Origin: Pseudomonadota bacterium
Lineage (GTDB): Bacteria; Pseudomonadota; Alphaproteobacteria; Acetobacterales; Acetobacteraceae
Assembly (NCBI GenBank): GCA_021805545.1
Contig: JAJZFB010000081.1
Coordinates: 124,001 to 188,000 of the forward strand
Direction: 5' to 3'
Length of the DNA: 64,000 bases
Shown piece by piece: positions 16,980-27,880 of the stretch. Numbering within the stretch: position 1 is the first letter of the stretch; every line of letters starts with the position of its first letter. The position numbers and the translations under genes were made by a program. The notes beneath the pieces were generated by a model, which searched no databases, was not told the DNA's origin, and saw only the letters and a list, made by a program, of their open reading frames with translations.

Positions 16980-18109
16980 GCTATCTCTCCAATCTGGCGC
17001 TGCTCGACCACGTTCAGCCCATAACCTTCCAGGCCCACGATGGTCCGCTTATGATTCGAGAGCAGGATCATGTTCTTAACCCCAAGATCGAGCAAAATTT
17101 GCGCGCCGATGCCATAATCGCGCAAAGCGGGCGCTGGCGCCGTGCCCTGGCTCAGTGCGCGTATGCTGGATGACATGGCATCCTGCCTGTGGTCGCGCAG
17201 AATAACCACCACGCCGCGCCCCGCCGCCTCGACCTGCGCCATAGCGCCGTGCAGCGCCTTGAAATTCTCGCCGCCCAGCACTTCAGAGATAAAATCGATG
17301 CCGTGCATACGCACCAGCACCGGTTCCTCACCAGAAATATCGCCCTTCACCATGGCAAGGTATTCCAGCTTGTCCACCTTGCTCTCAAACGCGAAAAGCC
17401 GCCAGTTTCCACCATTGGCGGCAGTGGCAACACCCTGCTCCACGCGCCGCACCAGCTTCTCGTTAAGGCGGCGGTATGCGATAAGGTCGGCAATCGTGCC
17501 CAGCTTGAGGTTATGGCGCTGCGCGAAGGCCACCAGGTCCGGCAAACGCGACATGGTGCCGTCATCGTTGATAATCTCGCAGATGACACCCGCCGGGATA
17601 AGCCCGGCCAGGCGGGCAATATCCACCGCGGCCTCCGTGTGCCCGGCGCGCACCAGCGTACCACCCTCGCGCGCCATCAACGGAAAAATATGGCCGGGGG
17701 AGACAATATCGTTGCGCCCCATTTCGGGGTTGATGGCAACCGAGACGGTCCGCGCGCGGTCGGCGGCGGAAATACCGGTGGTCACGCCATCCTTGGCCTC
17801 GATGGAGATGGTGAAGGCCGTCTCGTGCCGCGTGCCGTTTGCCTGGGTCATCAGCGGCAGGCCCAAAGCCTCGCAGCGCTGCTTGGTCATGGCCAGGCAC
17901 ACCAGCCCGCGCGCATGCTTAATCATGAAATTGATGGCATCCGGCGTGGCGAACTGGGCGGGAATCACCAGGTCGCCCTCATTCTCGCGGTCCTCGTCAT
18001 CCACCAGAATAAAAATGCGCCCGGCGCGCGCTTCCTCGATAATCTCGGCGGCAGACGAGATGTAGTCGTGCAGCCCGGCGGTTTTCAGCGGGCTTTTCAG
18101 GCTTTCCAT
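16976..18109 (-). CDS. ribB: dihydroxybutanone-phosphate synthase with degenerate GTP cyclohydrolase II domain (RibBX type)
   Basis: 377 residues. The N-terminal domain (about 14-210) is a complete RibB: the acidic loop [15 protein letters not shown], plus [16 protein letters not shown] and the metal-binding HTEA are intact, so it should make dihydroxybutanone phosphate from ribulose 5-phosphate. The C-terminal RibA-like domain keeps the fold and the end motif YGIGAQIL, but where GTP cyclohydrolase II has three zinc Cys and the SLRCDCG-type segment it reads [18 protein letters not shown]. It lacks them, so GTP cyclohydrolase II activity is unlikely. AAGGAAAG precedes the ATG. No FMN riboswitch is seen in the 76-bp gap to ribE. 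Confidence 0.93.
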   Translation of the reverse strand: MESLKSPLKTAGLHDYISSAAEIIEEARAGRIFILVDDEDRENEGDLVIPAQFATPDAINFMIKHARGLVCLAMTKQRCEALGLPLMTQANGTRHETAFTISIEAKDGVTTGISAADRARTVSVAINPEMGRNDIVSPGHIFPLMAREGGTLVRAGHTEAAVDIARLAGLIPAGVICEIINDDGTMSRLPDLVAFAQRHNLKLGTIADLIAYRRLNEKLVRRVEQGVATAANGGNWRLFAFESKVDKLEYLAMVKGDISGEEPVLVRMHGIDFISEVLGGENFKALHGAMAQVEAAGRGVVVILRDHRQDAMSSSIRALSQGTAPAPALRDYGIGAQILLDLGVKNMILLSNHKRTIVGLEGYGLNVVEQRQIGEIA

Positions 18110-18185
18110 AGGGTCTTTCCTTCACGGCCGGGCAAGGCCGGGGCCGGGTAGCATATTACCGGTTGTGGTTTACGCATCATTAAAA

Positions 18186-18806
18186 TCAGCTAACGGCTGC
18201 TCTAAAACTCAACTGCCGCGCCACATAGCGCGCCAGCATATCTATTTCCACATTCACCGCATCGCCCACCGCCAGGGTGGACAAATTGGTATGGGCGAGC
18301 GTGTGCGGGATGATGTTCACGCCGAATACCCGCCCTTCCACCTCATTCACGGTCAGCGATACGCCATTCAACGCCACCGAACCTTTGGGCGCCACATAAG
18401 GGGCCAGCTCTTCCGGCAGCTCGAACACAAAACGGGTAGAGCCGTGCTCGGGCGTAATAAAGGCAAGCCGCGCCAGGCCATCGGCATGGCCGGAGACAAT
18501 ATGCCCGCCCATCTCATCGCCAATGCGCAGAGAGCCTTCCAGATTGATCCTCGTGCCCTTGCCCCAGGCGCCCAGGCTGGTCTTGGAAAGCGTCTCGGCC
18601 GAAACCTCCACCGTGAACCAGTCCGGCCCGGACTCCACCACGGTAAGGCACACGCCAGAACAAGCGATGGAGGCGCCCAGCGCCTTATCCGCCTTGGCCC
18701 AGGCATCATTATCCGGGGTGCGTATGGTAAAGCGCGCATCCGCACCCGCCCCCAAGGGCGTAACCTCGGTAACAATGCCGATGCCGGTAATCAGTCCGGT
18801 GAACAT
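18186..18806 (-). CDS. ribE: riboflavin synthase alpha chain
   Basis: Dismutates two lumazine molecules into riboflavin. 206 residues, two lumazine-binding repeats: MFTGLITGIG starts the first, and the second begins near GDEMGGHIVSGHADG. Both repeats are complete. It lies three bases after ribD and 76 bases before ribBX in the same operon. Confidence 0.97.
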   Translation of the reverse strand: MFTGLITGIGIVTEVTPLGAGADARFTIRTPDNDAWAKADKALGASIACSGVCLTVVESGPDWFTVEVSAETLSKTSLGAWGKGTRINLEGSLRIGDEMGGHIVSGHADGLARLAFITPEHGSTRFVFELPEELAPYVAPKGSVALNGVSLTVNEVEGRVFGVNIIPHTLAHTNLSTLAVGDAVNVEIDMLARYVARQLSFRAAVS

Positions 18807-18809
18807 GAA

Positions 18810-19901
18810 TTAAGCCTTCTTAAACTCTGTCAGCATATCGGCACCCGCGCGCTGCTGCGCCAGGGGTACAAAGCGCGGCATCTGCGCAAGCTGGTTCACG
18901 CCAAAGGCCTGGGCCGCGGGCCAGCCATCGGCACCCATAATGCAAGGCGCATGGAACCAGGCCAGCCTGTCCACCAGCTGGGCGCGCAGCAGCCCGGCGG
19001 CGATGGTGCCGCCGCCTTCCACCAGCACGCGGGTCAACCCGTGCTTGGCCAAGGCCTGCATCCCCGCGGTCAGGTCAACTCCGGCGGAAGAGGCAGGCAG
19101 CTCGATCAGTTTAACCCCCGCCGCCGCCAGCGCTTTGATGCGGTGCTTATCCGCCCCGTTACGGTGCAAAATCCACAGCGGATGCTCGCCCGCCCCGCGC
19201 ACCAGCCGCGAAAGCAAGGGCGTGCGCAGATGCGAATCGACCACAACCCGCACCAGCGGCGCGGCGCGGTAACCCTCTATCCGGCAGGTCAGCTCCGGGT
19301 CGTCCGCCAGTACCGTGCCTACCCCGGCCAGCACCGCATCGTGCCGCCCGCGCAGGCCATGGGCCATGCGCCGCGCTTCCGCGCCGGTAATCCATTGCGA
19401 CTCACCCTTGGCCGTCGCGATCTTGCCGTCCAGCGAGCTGGCCAGCTTCAGCGTCATCAACGGGCGCCCCTCGCGGATGGTGGCGGCAAAGCCGGCAATC
19501 AGCTCCTCGCACTCATCCCGCAGCACATTTTCCGTAACTTCAATACCTTGTGTACGTAGCTTCGTAAGCCCTGCGCCGTTCACCTTAGGGTGCGGGTCGG
19601 TTGTGCCCACCACCACGCGGGCAATGCCAGCGGAGTTCAAAGCATCCACGCAAGGCCCTGTTTTTCCAGTAAAGCTACACGGCTCCAACGTTACATAAGC
19701 CGTCGCCCCGCGTGCCGTCTTGCCCGCCATTGCCAGCGCCTGCACCTCGGCATGGGGCCGCCCGCCAGGGGCTGTGCCGCCGCGCCCCACAACAACGCCA
19801 CTCTTAACAATAACGCAGCCCACCGAGGGGTTGGGCGCGGTCTGCCCCAGCCCGCGCCGGGCCAGGCTGATGGCCGCGCGCATAAACCCCGTATCGCTCA
19901 T
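18810..19901 (-). CDS. ribD: bifunctional riboflavin deaminase/reductase
   Basis: Carries out steps two and three of riboflavin synthesis. 363 residues. The N-terminal CDA-fold deaminase has the zinc site HAEVQAL and [12 protein letters not shown]. The C-terminal reductase begins near [17 protein letters not shown] and includes [13 protein letters not shown]. The ATG at 19901 overlaps the nrdR stop (ATGA); a longer frame upstream runs through nrdR and is spurious. Confidence 0.96.
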   Translation of the reverse strand: MSDTGFMRAAISLARRGLGQTAPNPSVGCVIVKSGVVVGRGGTAPGGRPHAEVQALAMAGKTARGATAYVTLEPCSFTGKTGPCVDALNSAGIARVVVGTTDPHPKVNGAGLTKLRTQGIEVTENVLRDECEELIAGFAATIREGRPLMTLKLASSLDGKIATAKGESQWITGAEARRMAHGLRGRHDAVLAGVGTVLADDPELTCRIEGYRAAPLVRVVVDSHLRTPLLSRLVRGAGEHPLWILHRNGADKHRIKALAAAGVKLIELPASSAGVDLTAGMQALAKHGLTRVLVEGGGTIAAGLLRAQLVDRLAWFHAPCIMGADGWPAAQAFGVNQLAQMPRFVPLAQQRAGADMLTEFKKA

Positions 19902-20368
19902 TCGGGCGTGGCCAAAGGCGCGCCATCCATGCCGCCCAGAAATTCCTCGAAATCCTTGGCCTCGCGGAAATCGCGGTAAACCGAGGCAAAACGCACATAG
20001 GCCACGGCGTCGATGGCCTTCAGCGCATCCATCACCGCCTCGCCAATCTGGTCGCTCTTTATATCCGTATCGCCGCTGGCCTCCAGCTTGCGCACAATGC
20101 CGTTGACAATGCGCTCCTGCCGCTCCTCGTCCACCGGGCGCTTGTTCAGCGCCACGCGGATGGAGCGGGCCAGCTTGTCGCGGTCGAACGCCACGCGGCG
20201 GCCATCGGCCTTCAGCACGGTCAGCTCGCGCAACTGCACGCGCTCGACCGTGGTAAAACGCTGGCCGCACCCGGCGCAAAAGCGCCGGCGGCGGATGGCG
20301 CTGCCATCATCCGTGGGGCGGCTGTCTTTTACCTGGGTATCGGACTCACCACAGAAGGGGCAGCGCAT
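19898..20368 (-). CDS. nrdR: transcriptional repressor NrdR
   Basis: ATP/dATP-sensing repressor of ribonucleotide reductase genes. 156 residues. The N-terminal zinc ribbon reads [18 protein letters not shown] and [10 protein letters not shown] (four Cys), followed by the ATP-cone ([20 protein letters not shown]). The location between glyA and ribD is conserved in Alphaproteobacteria. The gap to glyA is six bases. Confidence 0.97.
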   Translation of the reverse strand: MRCPFCGESDTQVKDSRPTDDGSAIRRRRFCAGCGQRFTTVERVQLRELTVLKADGRRVAFDRDKLARSIRVALNKRPVDEERQERIVNGIVRKLEASGDTDIKSDQIGEAVMDALKAIDAVAYVRFASVYRDFREAKDFEEFLGGMDGAPLATPE

Positions 20369-20374
20369 ATGGGC

Positions 20375-21673
20375 TTACCTGTAGATAGGAAAGCGGGCGC
20401 AGAGCGCCTTCACCCGCGCGCCCACCGCATCTTCCGCGGCCGTGTTACCGCCATCGTTGGAGCGGGCCAGCCCGTCCAGCACCTCGCCAATCATCTGGCC
20501 GATCTGCTTGAACTCTTCCAGCCCAAAGCCGCGGGTGGTGGCGGCCGGGGTGCCCAGGCGGATGCCGGAGGTAATGGCCGGCTTGGCCGGGTCGAACGGA
20601 ATGGCGTTCTTGTTGGCCGTAATATGGGCCCGCTCCAGGCTGGCTTCCGCCGCCTTGCCGGTGGTGTTCTTGGGGCGCAGGTCAACCAGCATCAGGTGCG
20701 AATCCGTACCTCCGGTCACAATATCCAGCCCCTGCTCCACCAGCGTGGCGGCCAGCATCTTGGCGTTGGCCACCACGGCCTTCTGGTAGGCCACGAAATC
20801 CGGGGTCAGCGCCTCGCCAAACGCCACCGCCTTGGCGGCGATAACGTGCATCAGCGGCCCGCCCTGCAGGCCGGGGAAGGTGGCGGAATTGATCTTCTTG
20901 GCGATGTCCTCGTGGTTGGTGAGCACCATGCCGCCGCGCGGGCCGCGCAGGGTTTTATGCGTGGTGGTGGTCACCACATGGGCATGCGGCAGCGGGCTGG
21001 GGTAAATACCCGCGGCCACCAGCCCGGCGAAATGCGCCATATCCACCATGAAGAACGCGCCAACCTCGTCCGCCACGGCGCGGATGCGGGCGAAATCGAT
21101 AAAGCGCGGATAGGCCGAGCCGCCCGCGATGATGAGCCTGGGCTTATGCTCCTTGGCCAGCCGCTCCAGCTCCTCGTAATCCAGCAGCCCGTCTTCCTTG
21201 CGCACGCCGTACTGCACGGCATTGAACCATTTGCCAGACAGGTTGGGCACAGCGCCATGCGTAAGGTGCCCGCCAGCCGCCAGAGACATGCCCAGAATAG
21301 TGTCGCCCGGCTGGATGAGGGCCAGAAACACCGACTGGTTGGCCTGGCTGCCGGAATTGGCCTGCACATTCACAAACCCGGCACCGAAAATCTTCTTCGC
21401 GCGCTCAATGGCCAGGTTCTCCACCAGGTCGGACGGGAAGCAGCCGCCATAATAGCGCTTGCCGGGATAACCCTCGGCATATTTGTTGGTGAACACCGAG
21501 CCCTGCGCCGCCAGCACCGCGGCGGAGACGATGTTCTCGGACGCGATCAGCTCAATCCCATCCTGCTCACGCTTCATCTCCTCGCCAATGCACGCCGCGA
21601 TTTCGGGATCGACCTCGGCCAGGGGCGCGTTGAAAAACCGCTCCAGGCGGGGGGCAAAACTCTGCTCGTTCAT
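20375..21673 (-). CDS. glyA: serine hydroxymethyltransferase
   Basis: PLP enzyme interconverting serine and glycine with tetrahydrofolate, the main source of one-carbon units. 432 residues, full length. [24 protein letters not shown] and the PLP-lysine segment [12 protein letters not shown] are intact. The ATG overlaps the rpiB stop (ATGA). Confidence 0.98.
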   Translation of the reverse strand: MNEQSFAPRLERFFNAPLAEVDPEIAACIGEEMKREQDGIELIASENIVSAAVLAAQGSVFTNKYAEGYPGKRYYGGCFPSDLVENLAIERAKKIFGAGFVNVQANSGSQANQSVFLALIQPGDTILGMSLAAGGHLTHGAVPNLSGKWFNAVQYGVRKEDGLLDYEELERLAKEHKPRLIIAGGSAYPRFIDFARIRAVADEVGAFFMVDMAHFAGLVAAGIYPSPLPHAHVVTTTTHKTLRGPRGGMVLTNHEDIAKKINSATFPGLQGGPLMHVIAAKAVAFGEALTPDFVAYQKAVVANAKMLAATLVEQGLDIVTGGTDSHLMLVDLRPKNTTGKAAEASLERAHITANKNAIPFDPAKPAITSGIRLGTPAATTRGFGLEEFKQIGQMIGEVLDGLARSNDGGNTAAEDAVGARVKALCARFPIYR

Positions 21674-22167
21674 GGCGTGGTCTCCGGGTTTAGTTTGGCA
21701 AGCCGGCGCTCATGGCGGCCGCCTTCAAATTCAGTGGCAAGAAAAGTGTGCAGAATATCCATCGCCACCTCTTCACCCGTAATACGCGCGCCCAGGGCCA
21801 GCACATTGGCGTCGTTATGCGCGCGGGTCAGCCGGGCGGTTGTTACGTCGTGCACCAGGGCGCAGCGTATTAGCGGGTTGCGGTTGGCGGCTATGCTCAT
21901 GCCAATGCCGGTGCCGCATACAAGCACGCCGAAATCGGCATTCTTCCCGGCCACGGCGGCGCAAACCGCATGGGCAAAATCGGGGTAATCAACGCTATCG
22001 GGGCCATCGGTGCCGTAATCCGCAACCTGATGGCCAGCCTCGATCATCACCGCCGCTAAACGGTTTTTTAACGCAACACCGCCATGATCGGCACCAAGGG
22101 CAATGAGCAACGGGCGGGATAACGGTGAGCGGGATGACGGTGAGCGGGATGACGGTGAGTGAGCCAT
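21670..22167 (-). CDS. rpiB: ribose-5-phosphate isomerase B
   Basis: LacAB/RpiB-family sugar-phosphate isomerase, 165 residues. ADHGGVALK, the catalytic-loop Cys in [17 protein letters not shown], and [12 protein letters not shown] are diagnostic. The start is uncertain: ATG at 22167 gives an N-terminal leader coded by three 15-bp tandem repeats ([15 protein letters not shown]) before the conserved [12 protein letters not shown] shorter start is possible. It is the first gene of the leftward operon; rpiB-glyA is a conserved pair. Confidence 0.94.
   Translation of the reverse strand: MAHSPSSRSPSSRSPLSRPLLIALGADHGGVALKNRLAAVMIEAGHQVADYGTDGPDSVDYPDFAHAVCAAVAGKNADFGVLVCGTGIGMSIAANRNPLIRCALVHDVTTARLTRAHNDANVLALGARITGEEVAMDILHTFLATEFEGGRHERRLAKLNPETTP
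22116..22160. repeat. 15-bp tandem repeat, three copies, in the rpiB leader
   Basis: GGGATAACGGTGAGC, GGGATGACGGTGAGC and GGGATGACGGTGAGT are directly adjacent (22116-22130, 22131-22145, 22146-22160). They stay in frame with rpiB, coding five-residue Ser/Pro/Arg units. Copy-number change would lengthen or shorten the leader without a frameshift. Confidence 0.92.
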
Positions 22168-22393
22168 GCGCCCCCTTATCATGCAGGAACACCCATTGAA
22201 ATGACTTGCCGCGCGATGATTTATAGGCCCACCCATGCATGACGCGGGCGTACCATTAACGAGCGTGGCGAATATGCCGCACCCGGCAGTTTTACAGCCC
22301 AGGGTGGCACCTGATTATTGCGGCGAAGAAAGCATCGCTGTACCATAAGATGAACAAATTGTTATACAGATGGTTATAAGGACTAAAGCGGCC

Positions 22394-23221
22394 ATGCGGG
22401 GTTTCAGGCTTGGGATTATGGTATCCGGAATGTCACTGCTAGCCGCGGCGCCCGCGTTCGCGCAGCAAGACACAAGCGCGCACGCGGCCATTGCGGCGGC
22501 GGAGACAAACATCAACCTCTCCGTCGGCTTTATGCACACTGGCTATAGCGAGGGGCCGCCAGATTCGGAGAATGGTTTCACCCCCGGCTTCCGCATCGGC
22601 GCAAGTGTGCTGGTCCCCTCGGCCCTGCCGGATATCGACCTGTACAGCGCGCTTTTTTACCAGTTCAATGCTGGCAATCTTACCTATAACGGGCATTATC
22701 TGTTCAGCGGCCAGCCTCTTACGGCCACCGACCGTGCCGTGTTCAACAATATAGGGGCCCGGCTGGGGCTCGGCTTCCCTCTGGCTGGCGGCGCTGTCGA
22801 GGCTATTCCCTATCTCACTGGCGGCTATCAATCCTGGAACCGCAATATCGAGAATAAGGGGGTCATTGGCACGGATGAGTTTTACAGCACCGGGCTGGTC
22901 GGCGGCGGGTTGAAGCTGGATATTCCGCTCACGGCCACCATTGTCGCCTCGGGCTCGGCGGAAGCGCTGGCACTGGTTGGCTCGCATATCAGCTACGATT
23001 CACTCGGCATTGGCGCTGATATGGGAAGCTCAGCGGAAGAACGCGTTTCTCTGGGGTTGGATGACGCTGTATCTGGCCCGCTGCATTTGCAAGCCAGTGC
23101 CGATTGGACGCATTTCAACTACGCTGGCAACAAGCCCTCTTATGCCAGTTACGGCTATTTCGAGCCGCTCAGCAACACCACGCAAGTGGGCGTGAATTTG
23201 GGGCTTTCATACAGCTTCTAA
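22394..23221 (+). CDS. outer-membrane beta-barrel protein of unknown function
   Basis: 275 residues. The N-terminal signal peptide ends PAFAQQ. The remainder alternates polar and hydrophobic residues and ends in SYSF, a terminal Phe expected for BAM recognition. I see no specific family motif; it resembles generic OmpA-like or OmpW-like small barrels. I start at ATG 22394; a weak AAGGA site lies 11 bases upstream. Monocistronic, convergent with the NRAMP gene across a strong hairpin. Confidence 0.7.
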   Translation: MRGFRLGIMVSGMSLLAAAPAFAQQDTSAHAAIAAAETNINLSVGFMHTGYSEGPPDSENGFTPGFRIGASVLVPSALPDIDLYSALFYQFNAGNLTYNGHYLFSGQPLTATDRAVFNNIGARLGLGFPLAGGAVEAIPYLTGGYQSWNRNIENKGVIGTDEFYSTGLVGGGLKLDIPLTATIVASGSAEALALVGSHISYDSLGIGADMGSSAEERVSLGLDDAVSGPLHLQASADWTHFNYAGNKPSYASYGYFEPLSNTTQVGVNLGLSYSF

Positions 23222-23229
23222 CAGCCAGT

Positions 23230-23259
23230 ATCTGCGGCCCCGTTCCGGGGGCCGCAGAT
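23230..23259. terminator. hairpin between convergent genes
   Basis: Perfect 12-bp stem ATCTGCGGCCCC/GGGGCCGCAGAT with a six-base loop. There is no T-run on either side, so it may be a factor-assisted or bidirectional terminator, or stabilise 3' ends. Confidence 0.55.
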
Positions 23260-23267
23260 GTTAGCCG

Positions 23268-24518
23268 TCAGGCCCACAAAATCCCCCCAATACCGCCCAG
23301 CACGCCAAACGCGCAAGTAATGGCGCACACCACCACAACGGCCCATAAATAGCCGCCCTTCAGTCTTTGCTCCGCGGGCAGAGTCACCATGGCCAGCCGC
23401 ACCAAAAATCCTAATACCACCGGCAACAGCAGCGCGTTCATCACCTGCACGCCCACATTCAAACTAACCAGATTAGGCGCCACCCCCACCACCAGCGCGC
23501 CGCCAATAACGCACAGCGCATAAATGCCGTAAAACCATTTGGCCTTGAGCGGATGAAATTCGAGTGAGCGCCTGTAGCCCGCCACCTCGCCCAACCCCCA
23601 GGCCAGCGCCAGCGAGGCGACAATCGACGCCACCAGCCCCGCCCCCAGCACGCCGAAACTGAAGATCAACCGCCCCGTATCGGCGCCCAGATACGGCGTC
23701 ATGGCCTGGCTCATCTGCCCCACGGTGGAAAGGCTCGCCTCCGGCGCATGGGGACGAATGGCGGATGCGGCGGCAACCAGTACGGCGGCCATCACCATCT
23801 GGGTGATCACCGCGCCCGCCGCCGTATCCCAGCGCGCGGCTGTAAAATGCTCTTTTTTCAGCCGCTTATCAGCTACCGCTGATTGCTGGTAGAACACCAT
23901 CCAGGGCATGATGACCGCGCCAATATTGGCCGCCACCAAATAGAGGTAAGAGCTGTTGAACACCGGCGGATGCAGCGATTCCACAAGCATATGGGCAGGG
24001 TTAGGCTTGGCGGCCCAAGCCACATAAAAAAACGCCAGCTCGAACAATCCCACCAGAATCGCCACACGCTCCACCCGCCGGTAGGAGCCGGTAATAACAA
24101 TGGCAAGCAGCGCCACCGCCGCCATGGGCAGCGAGACATAATGCGGGATGCCGTACAAATCTCCCACGCCCGCCACGCCCGAAAATTCGGTAAGCAGCGC
24201 TCCCCCGGTGGCCACGGCCAGCCCGGCGGCGGAAACCCAGGCCCATTTCGGCCCAAACGCTTCGCGAATGAGCTCCCCATGCCCCTTGCCGGTAAAAATC
24301 CCCAGCCGCACGGTAAGCTCCTGCACCATATAAAGCACAGGAATGAGGATGAATTGCGGTAACAGAAGTTTATAGCCCCATTGCACCCCGCTTTGGCCGG
24401 CGGTGATAATAGAGCCGACATCAGTATCGGCCAGCATCACAACAAGGCCGGGGCCGAACACGGCAAACCAAAACATAAGGCGGCGGCGCCCGGGCCGCGT
24501 GGTCATATCAGATGGCAT
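23268..24518 (-). CDS. divergent NRAMP-family metal transporter
   Basis: Inner-membrane NRAMP/MntH-like secondary transporter, 416 residues, about 11 membrane segments. The TM1 site, DPGN in classical NRAMPs, reads LADTDVGS here (D31, D33). The TM6 site, usually MPH, reads MPWMVFYQQSA. So one Asp and the TM6 Met are retained but Asn and His are not, which may change ion preference. I prefer ATG at 24518; the GTG at 24533 overlaps its own AGGAG site. A Mur-like palindrome lies 67 bases upstream, consistent with manganese or iron control. Family certain, substrate not. Confidence 0.82.
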   Translation of the reverse strand: MPSDMTTRPGRRRLMFWFAVFGPGLVVMLADTDVGSIITAGQSGVQWGYKLLLPQFILIPVLYMVQELTVRLGIFTGKGHGELIREAFGPKWAWVSAAGLAVATGGALLTEFSGVAGVGDLYGIPHYVSLPMAAVALLAIVITGSYRRVERVAILVGLFELAFFYVAWAAKPNPAHMLVESLHPPVFNSSYLYLVAANIGAVIMPWMVFYQQSAVADKRLKKEHFTAARWDTAAGAVITQMVMAAVLVAAASAIRPHAPEASLSTVGQMSQAMTPYLGADTGRLIFSFGVLGAGLVASIVASLALAWGLGEVAGYRRSLEFHPLKAKWFYGIYALCVIGGALVVGVAPNLVSLNVGVQVMNALLLPVVLGFLVRLAMVTLPAEQRLKGGYLWAVVVVCAITCAFGVLGGIGGILWA

Positions 24519-24584
24519 GGACTTAAACTTCACTCCTGGCGTTTATTTGCAACGGCGCTACCCCTTATTACGGACAGGCCTTAC

Positions 24585-24599
24585 TGCAAATAGTTTGCA
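24585..24599 (-). promoter_or_regulatory. candidate Mur/Fur-type operator of the NRAMP gene
   Basis: TGCAAATAGTTTGCA is an inverted repeat with perfect 6-bp arms and a 3-bp centre. It resembles the TGCAA-TTGCA type bound by the manganese-responsive Fur homologue Mur in Alphaproteobacteria; the location upstream of a metal transporter fits. The exact consensus match is from memory. Confidence 0.5.
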
Positions 24600-24644
24600 T
24601 TAACTTTTAGATGCCAGGCATTGATCTATGTCAAGCGCCGATGC

Positions 24645-25172
24645 TCAGGGCCCCTCATTGGGCCAAAAATGACGCTGATAGGCGAGGAGGTCGAGCACTG
24701 GCACCGCATCCTTGCCGCCAATCTGGCACATCAAATCGTGCGCCTGGCCACGATGATGCGCCTGATGGTTGAACACATGCGAAAGCACATGGTGCCGCAA
24801 CTGTGTCTGCGGCATGCCGGCCAGTGTCGGGTAGCTCACCGTCTCGCCAAATTGCGCTTCTGCCAGGGCGTAAACACAAGCAATCAGCCGCGCATCTTCC
24901 GCTGCTCGCGCCTGCGCCAGCTCTCCGAAAAGGGGGTACAGCACCTCGTCCAGCCTGTATGCCACCGGGCTGTCCGCCCGCAACCGCCCCAGCCAGATGC
25001 GGTCCGCCACCAGCAAATGGTTGAGCACGCCGATTACCGTTCCAAAAAACGCGCCGCGCTCTTCCGCCAGCGCCATGGCTGGCAGTTGCGCCGCCGCCGC
25101 GTAAAGCCGCGCATTGGCCCAGCGGTTATACAGGGCAAACATGCGGAAATGACTCTGGTACAGCTCTGCCAT
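24645..25172 (-). CDS. DinB-family protein
   Basis: 175-residue four-helix DinB/YfiT-like protein. The metal-binding His pattern is visible in VLNHLLVADRIWLGRL and in HVFNHQAHHRGQAHD. Members include thiol transferases and metal-dependent hydrolases, but the partner here is unknown. ATG at 25172 is preferred over 25250 because the conserved ALYNRWANARLY helix begins just after it. Divergent from hemB. Confidence 0.85.
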   Translation of the reverse strand: MAELYQSHFRMFALYNRWANARLYAAAAQLPAMALAEERGAFFGTVIGVLNHLLVADRIWLGRLRADSPVAYRLDEVLYPLFGELAQARAAEDARLIACVYALAEAQFGETVSYPTLAGMPQTQLRHHVLSHVFNHQAHHRGQAHDLMCQIGGKDAVPVLDLLAYQRHFWPNEGP

Positions 25173-25216
25173 CAACGCCTCCTGCGGCCATTCGCAAACA
25201 CGCCAGCAAAGGCTAG

Positions 25217-26215
<999 letters not shown>

Positions 26216-26216
26216 A

Positions 26217-27143
26217 ATGAGCCTGTGGCCTGGGGCAAAACTGCCCGATCTGAACGGCAAAAGTGTCATCATTACCGGCGCGAATAGCGGCATTGGCTAT
26301 TATACCGCCCTGGAGCTGGCCAAGGCGGGGGCTAATGTGGTGCTGGCCTGCCGCAGCCAGGCCAAGGGCGAAGCCGCCACGGCCATGGTGAATGCGCAAG
26401 CCCCTGGCCGCGCGACCTTTCTCCCGCTGGATTTGGCCGATTTCGCCTCGGTGCACGCCTTCGCCGCCGCGTATAAGGAGCGTGACGGCAGGCTGGATAT
26501 TCTCATCAACAATGCCGGTGTCATGGCCCTGCCCCAGCGGCAGGTCACGGCGCAGGGGTTCGAGATGCAGTTGGGCGTGAATTTCCTCGGCCATTTTCTG
26601 CTCACCGCGCTATTGCTCACCACGCTTATGGACGCGCCCGCGCCCCGGCTGGTGCAGATTTCCTCTGTCGCCCACAAGAGCGGCAAAATCGCATTCGGCG
26701 ACTTGCAGTATGAGCGCCGCTACAATCCCTGGGCCGTGTACCAGCAATCCAAACTCGCCATGCTGATATTTGCCGAGGAGCTGCAGCGCCGGTCCGATGC
26801 CGGAGGCTGGGGGCTGCTCAGCCTCGCCGCCCATCCCGGCATTGCCGCCACCGAGCTGATAACCAACGGGCCGGGCAATAAAAGCCTCATGGCCATTGGC
26901 ATGAATCTCGCCAAGGCCTTTATTCTGCAACCCGGCGATGCCGGGGCCTGGCCAACCATTCTGGCGGCGGTGGACGAGCACGCCAAGCCTGGCGCCTATT
27001 ACGGGCCGCAGGGCTTTATGGAATTCCGCGGCCCGCCAGGCCCGGCCAAAATAATGCCCCGCGCGCTGGATACCGCCACCGCCGCCAAATTATGGGCGGT
27101 GGCCGAGGCGCTGACGGGCGTAACCCTTAAACCCTCCCCGTAA
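26217..27143 (+). CDS. SDR-family oxidoreductase (retinol-dehydrogenase-like)
   Basis: 308-residue classical-extended short-chain dehydrogenase. The NAD(P) motif TGANSGIG, NNAGVM, a Ser in VQISSVAH and the catalytic YQQSK are all present. The SSVAHKSGK-to-Y spacing includes the insertion typical of the retinol-dehydrogenase/WWOX-like branch. It starts one base after hemB, so it is probably co-transcribed; there is no known tie to haem. Its 3' end overlaps the convergent neighbour by 17 bases. Confidence 0.88.
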   Translation: MSLWPGAKLPDLNGKSVIITGANSGIGYYTALELAKAGANVVLACRSQAKGEAATAMVNAQAPGRATFLPLDLADFASVHAFAAAYKERDGRLDILINNAGVMALPQRQVTAQGFEMQLGVNFLGHFLLTALLLTTLMDAPAPRLVQISSVAHKSGKIAFGDLQYERRYNPWAVYQQSKLAMLIFAEELQRRSDAGGWGLLSLAAHPGIAATELITNGPGNKSLMAIGMNLAKAFILQPGDAGAWPTILAAVDEHAKPGAYYGPQGFMEFRGPPGPAKIMPRALDTATAAKLWAVAEALTGVTLKPSP

Positions 27144-27828
27144 ACGCGGCGCGCAGCACGGCGAGCTTGTCCCACACATTACGCTCATGCGGGCGGGCAA
27201 GGTCGCGCCGGGCTAAGGCAGCAGGTAAGGCAGCCGCCAGCACAAGGCGGGGCGGTTTTACCCCCAGCAGGCGCCGCGCATGGGTGGCCAGGGCCTCGGG
27301 CGCCGTGCCATCGGCTGGCAATAGCGAGCGCCCCTGCCGGGCCAAATAGGGCGCGGCGCGTAATATGCCGGAAATGGCATAGGCCGTGCCCAAATCCTCC
27401 AGCTCCGGTGAATCCCCCCCCAGAACTCTGCCCGCGATTCGCGCCAGCAACCCGCCAGTGCCGCGCGCATAGGTTAAAAACGCCGGAAAATCCTCAATCT
27501 GCGCCTCCGCCTCCATCTCGCGCGCCGTAATCAGCGCGGCCAGATCCTCCGCCGCCATCACCCCGGCCTCTATCGCATCGCGCAGCGGCGTTGCCGTTTC
27601 ATGCTTCTTGCGCTGCCCCTCCACCACCTCGCGCCACCAGTGCAGCCGGATCAGCGCCAGCATCGGCTCGGATGCCACATCCCGCGCCCGCGCCAGCTCG
27701 TGGTTGAACAAATAAAGCAGCGCCAGCGCCTCGCGCTTCTCCGCCGGGGCGAACAAAGTACAAAAAAACCGGTCCGGGTCCGCATGACGCAGGCGTGAAA
27801 GAAGGGGCAGGTCGCTTGACGGGGGCAT
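27127..27828 (-). CDS. squalene/phytoene-synthase-family protein
   Basis: 233-residue all-helical isoprenyl-synthase-fold protein. Sequences such as NHELARARDVASEPM and LIRLHWWREVVE resemble the alphaproteobacterial NDUFAF6-like branch rather than true HpnC or HpnD. The first DxxxD metal motif is incomplete, so catalysis is doubtful. ATG at 27828 follows GGAG by seven bases, better than upstream ATGs. No hopanoid neighbours are adjacent. Confidence 0.75.
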   Translation of the reverse strand: MPPSSDLPLLSRLRHADPDRFFCTLFAPAEKREALALLYLFNHELARARDVASEPMLALIRLHWWREVVEGQRKKHETATPLRDAIEAGVMAAEDLAALITAREMEAEAQIEDFPAFLTYARGTGGLLARIAGRVLGGDSPELEDLGTAYAISGILRAAPYLARQGRSLLPADGTAPEALATHARRLLGVKPPRLVLAAALPAALARRDLARPHERNVWDKLAVLRAAFTGRV

Positions 27829-27880
27829 CGTTACTCCATAGCTGTTCCCCATCACTGAACAAAGTGCTGGAGAGTGTCCC

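Noticed and set aside
18110-18185. possible FMN riboswitch between ribE and ribBX
   Set aside because: 76 bp is too short for the FMN aptamer, and the conserved AGGGGTGAAAA-type start is absent.
18165-19559. 464-codon plus-strand frame opposite ribE and ribD
   Set aside because: Shadow of two well-identified genes; long only because of high GC content.
20369-21988. 539-codon plus-strand frame opposite glyA and rpiB
   Set aside because: Shadow frame; no domain, signal peptide or start signal.
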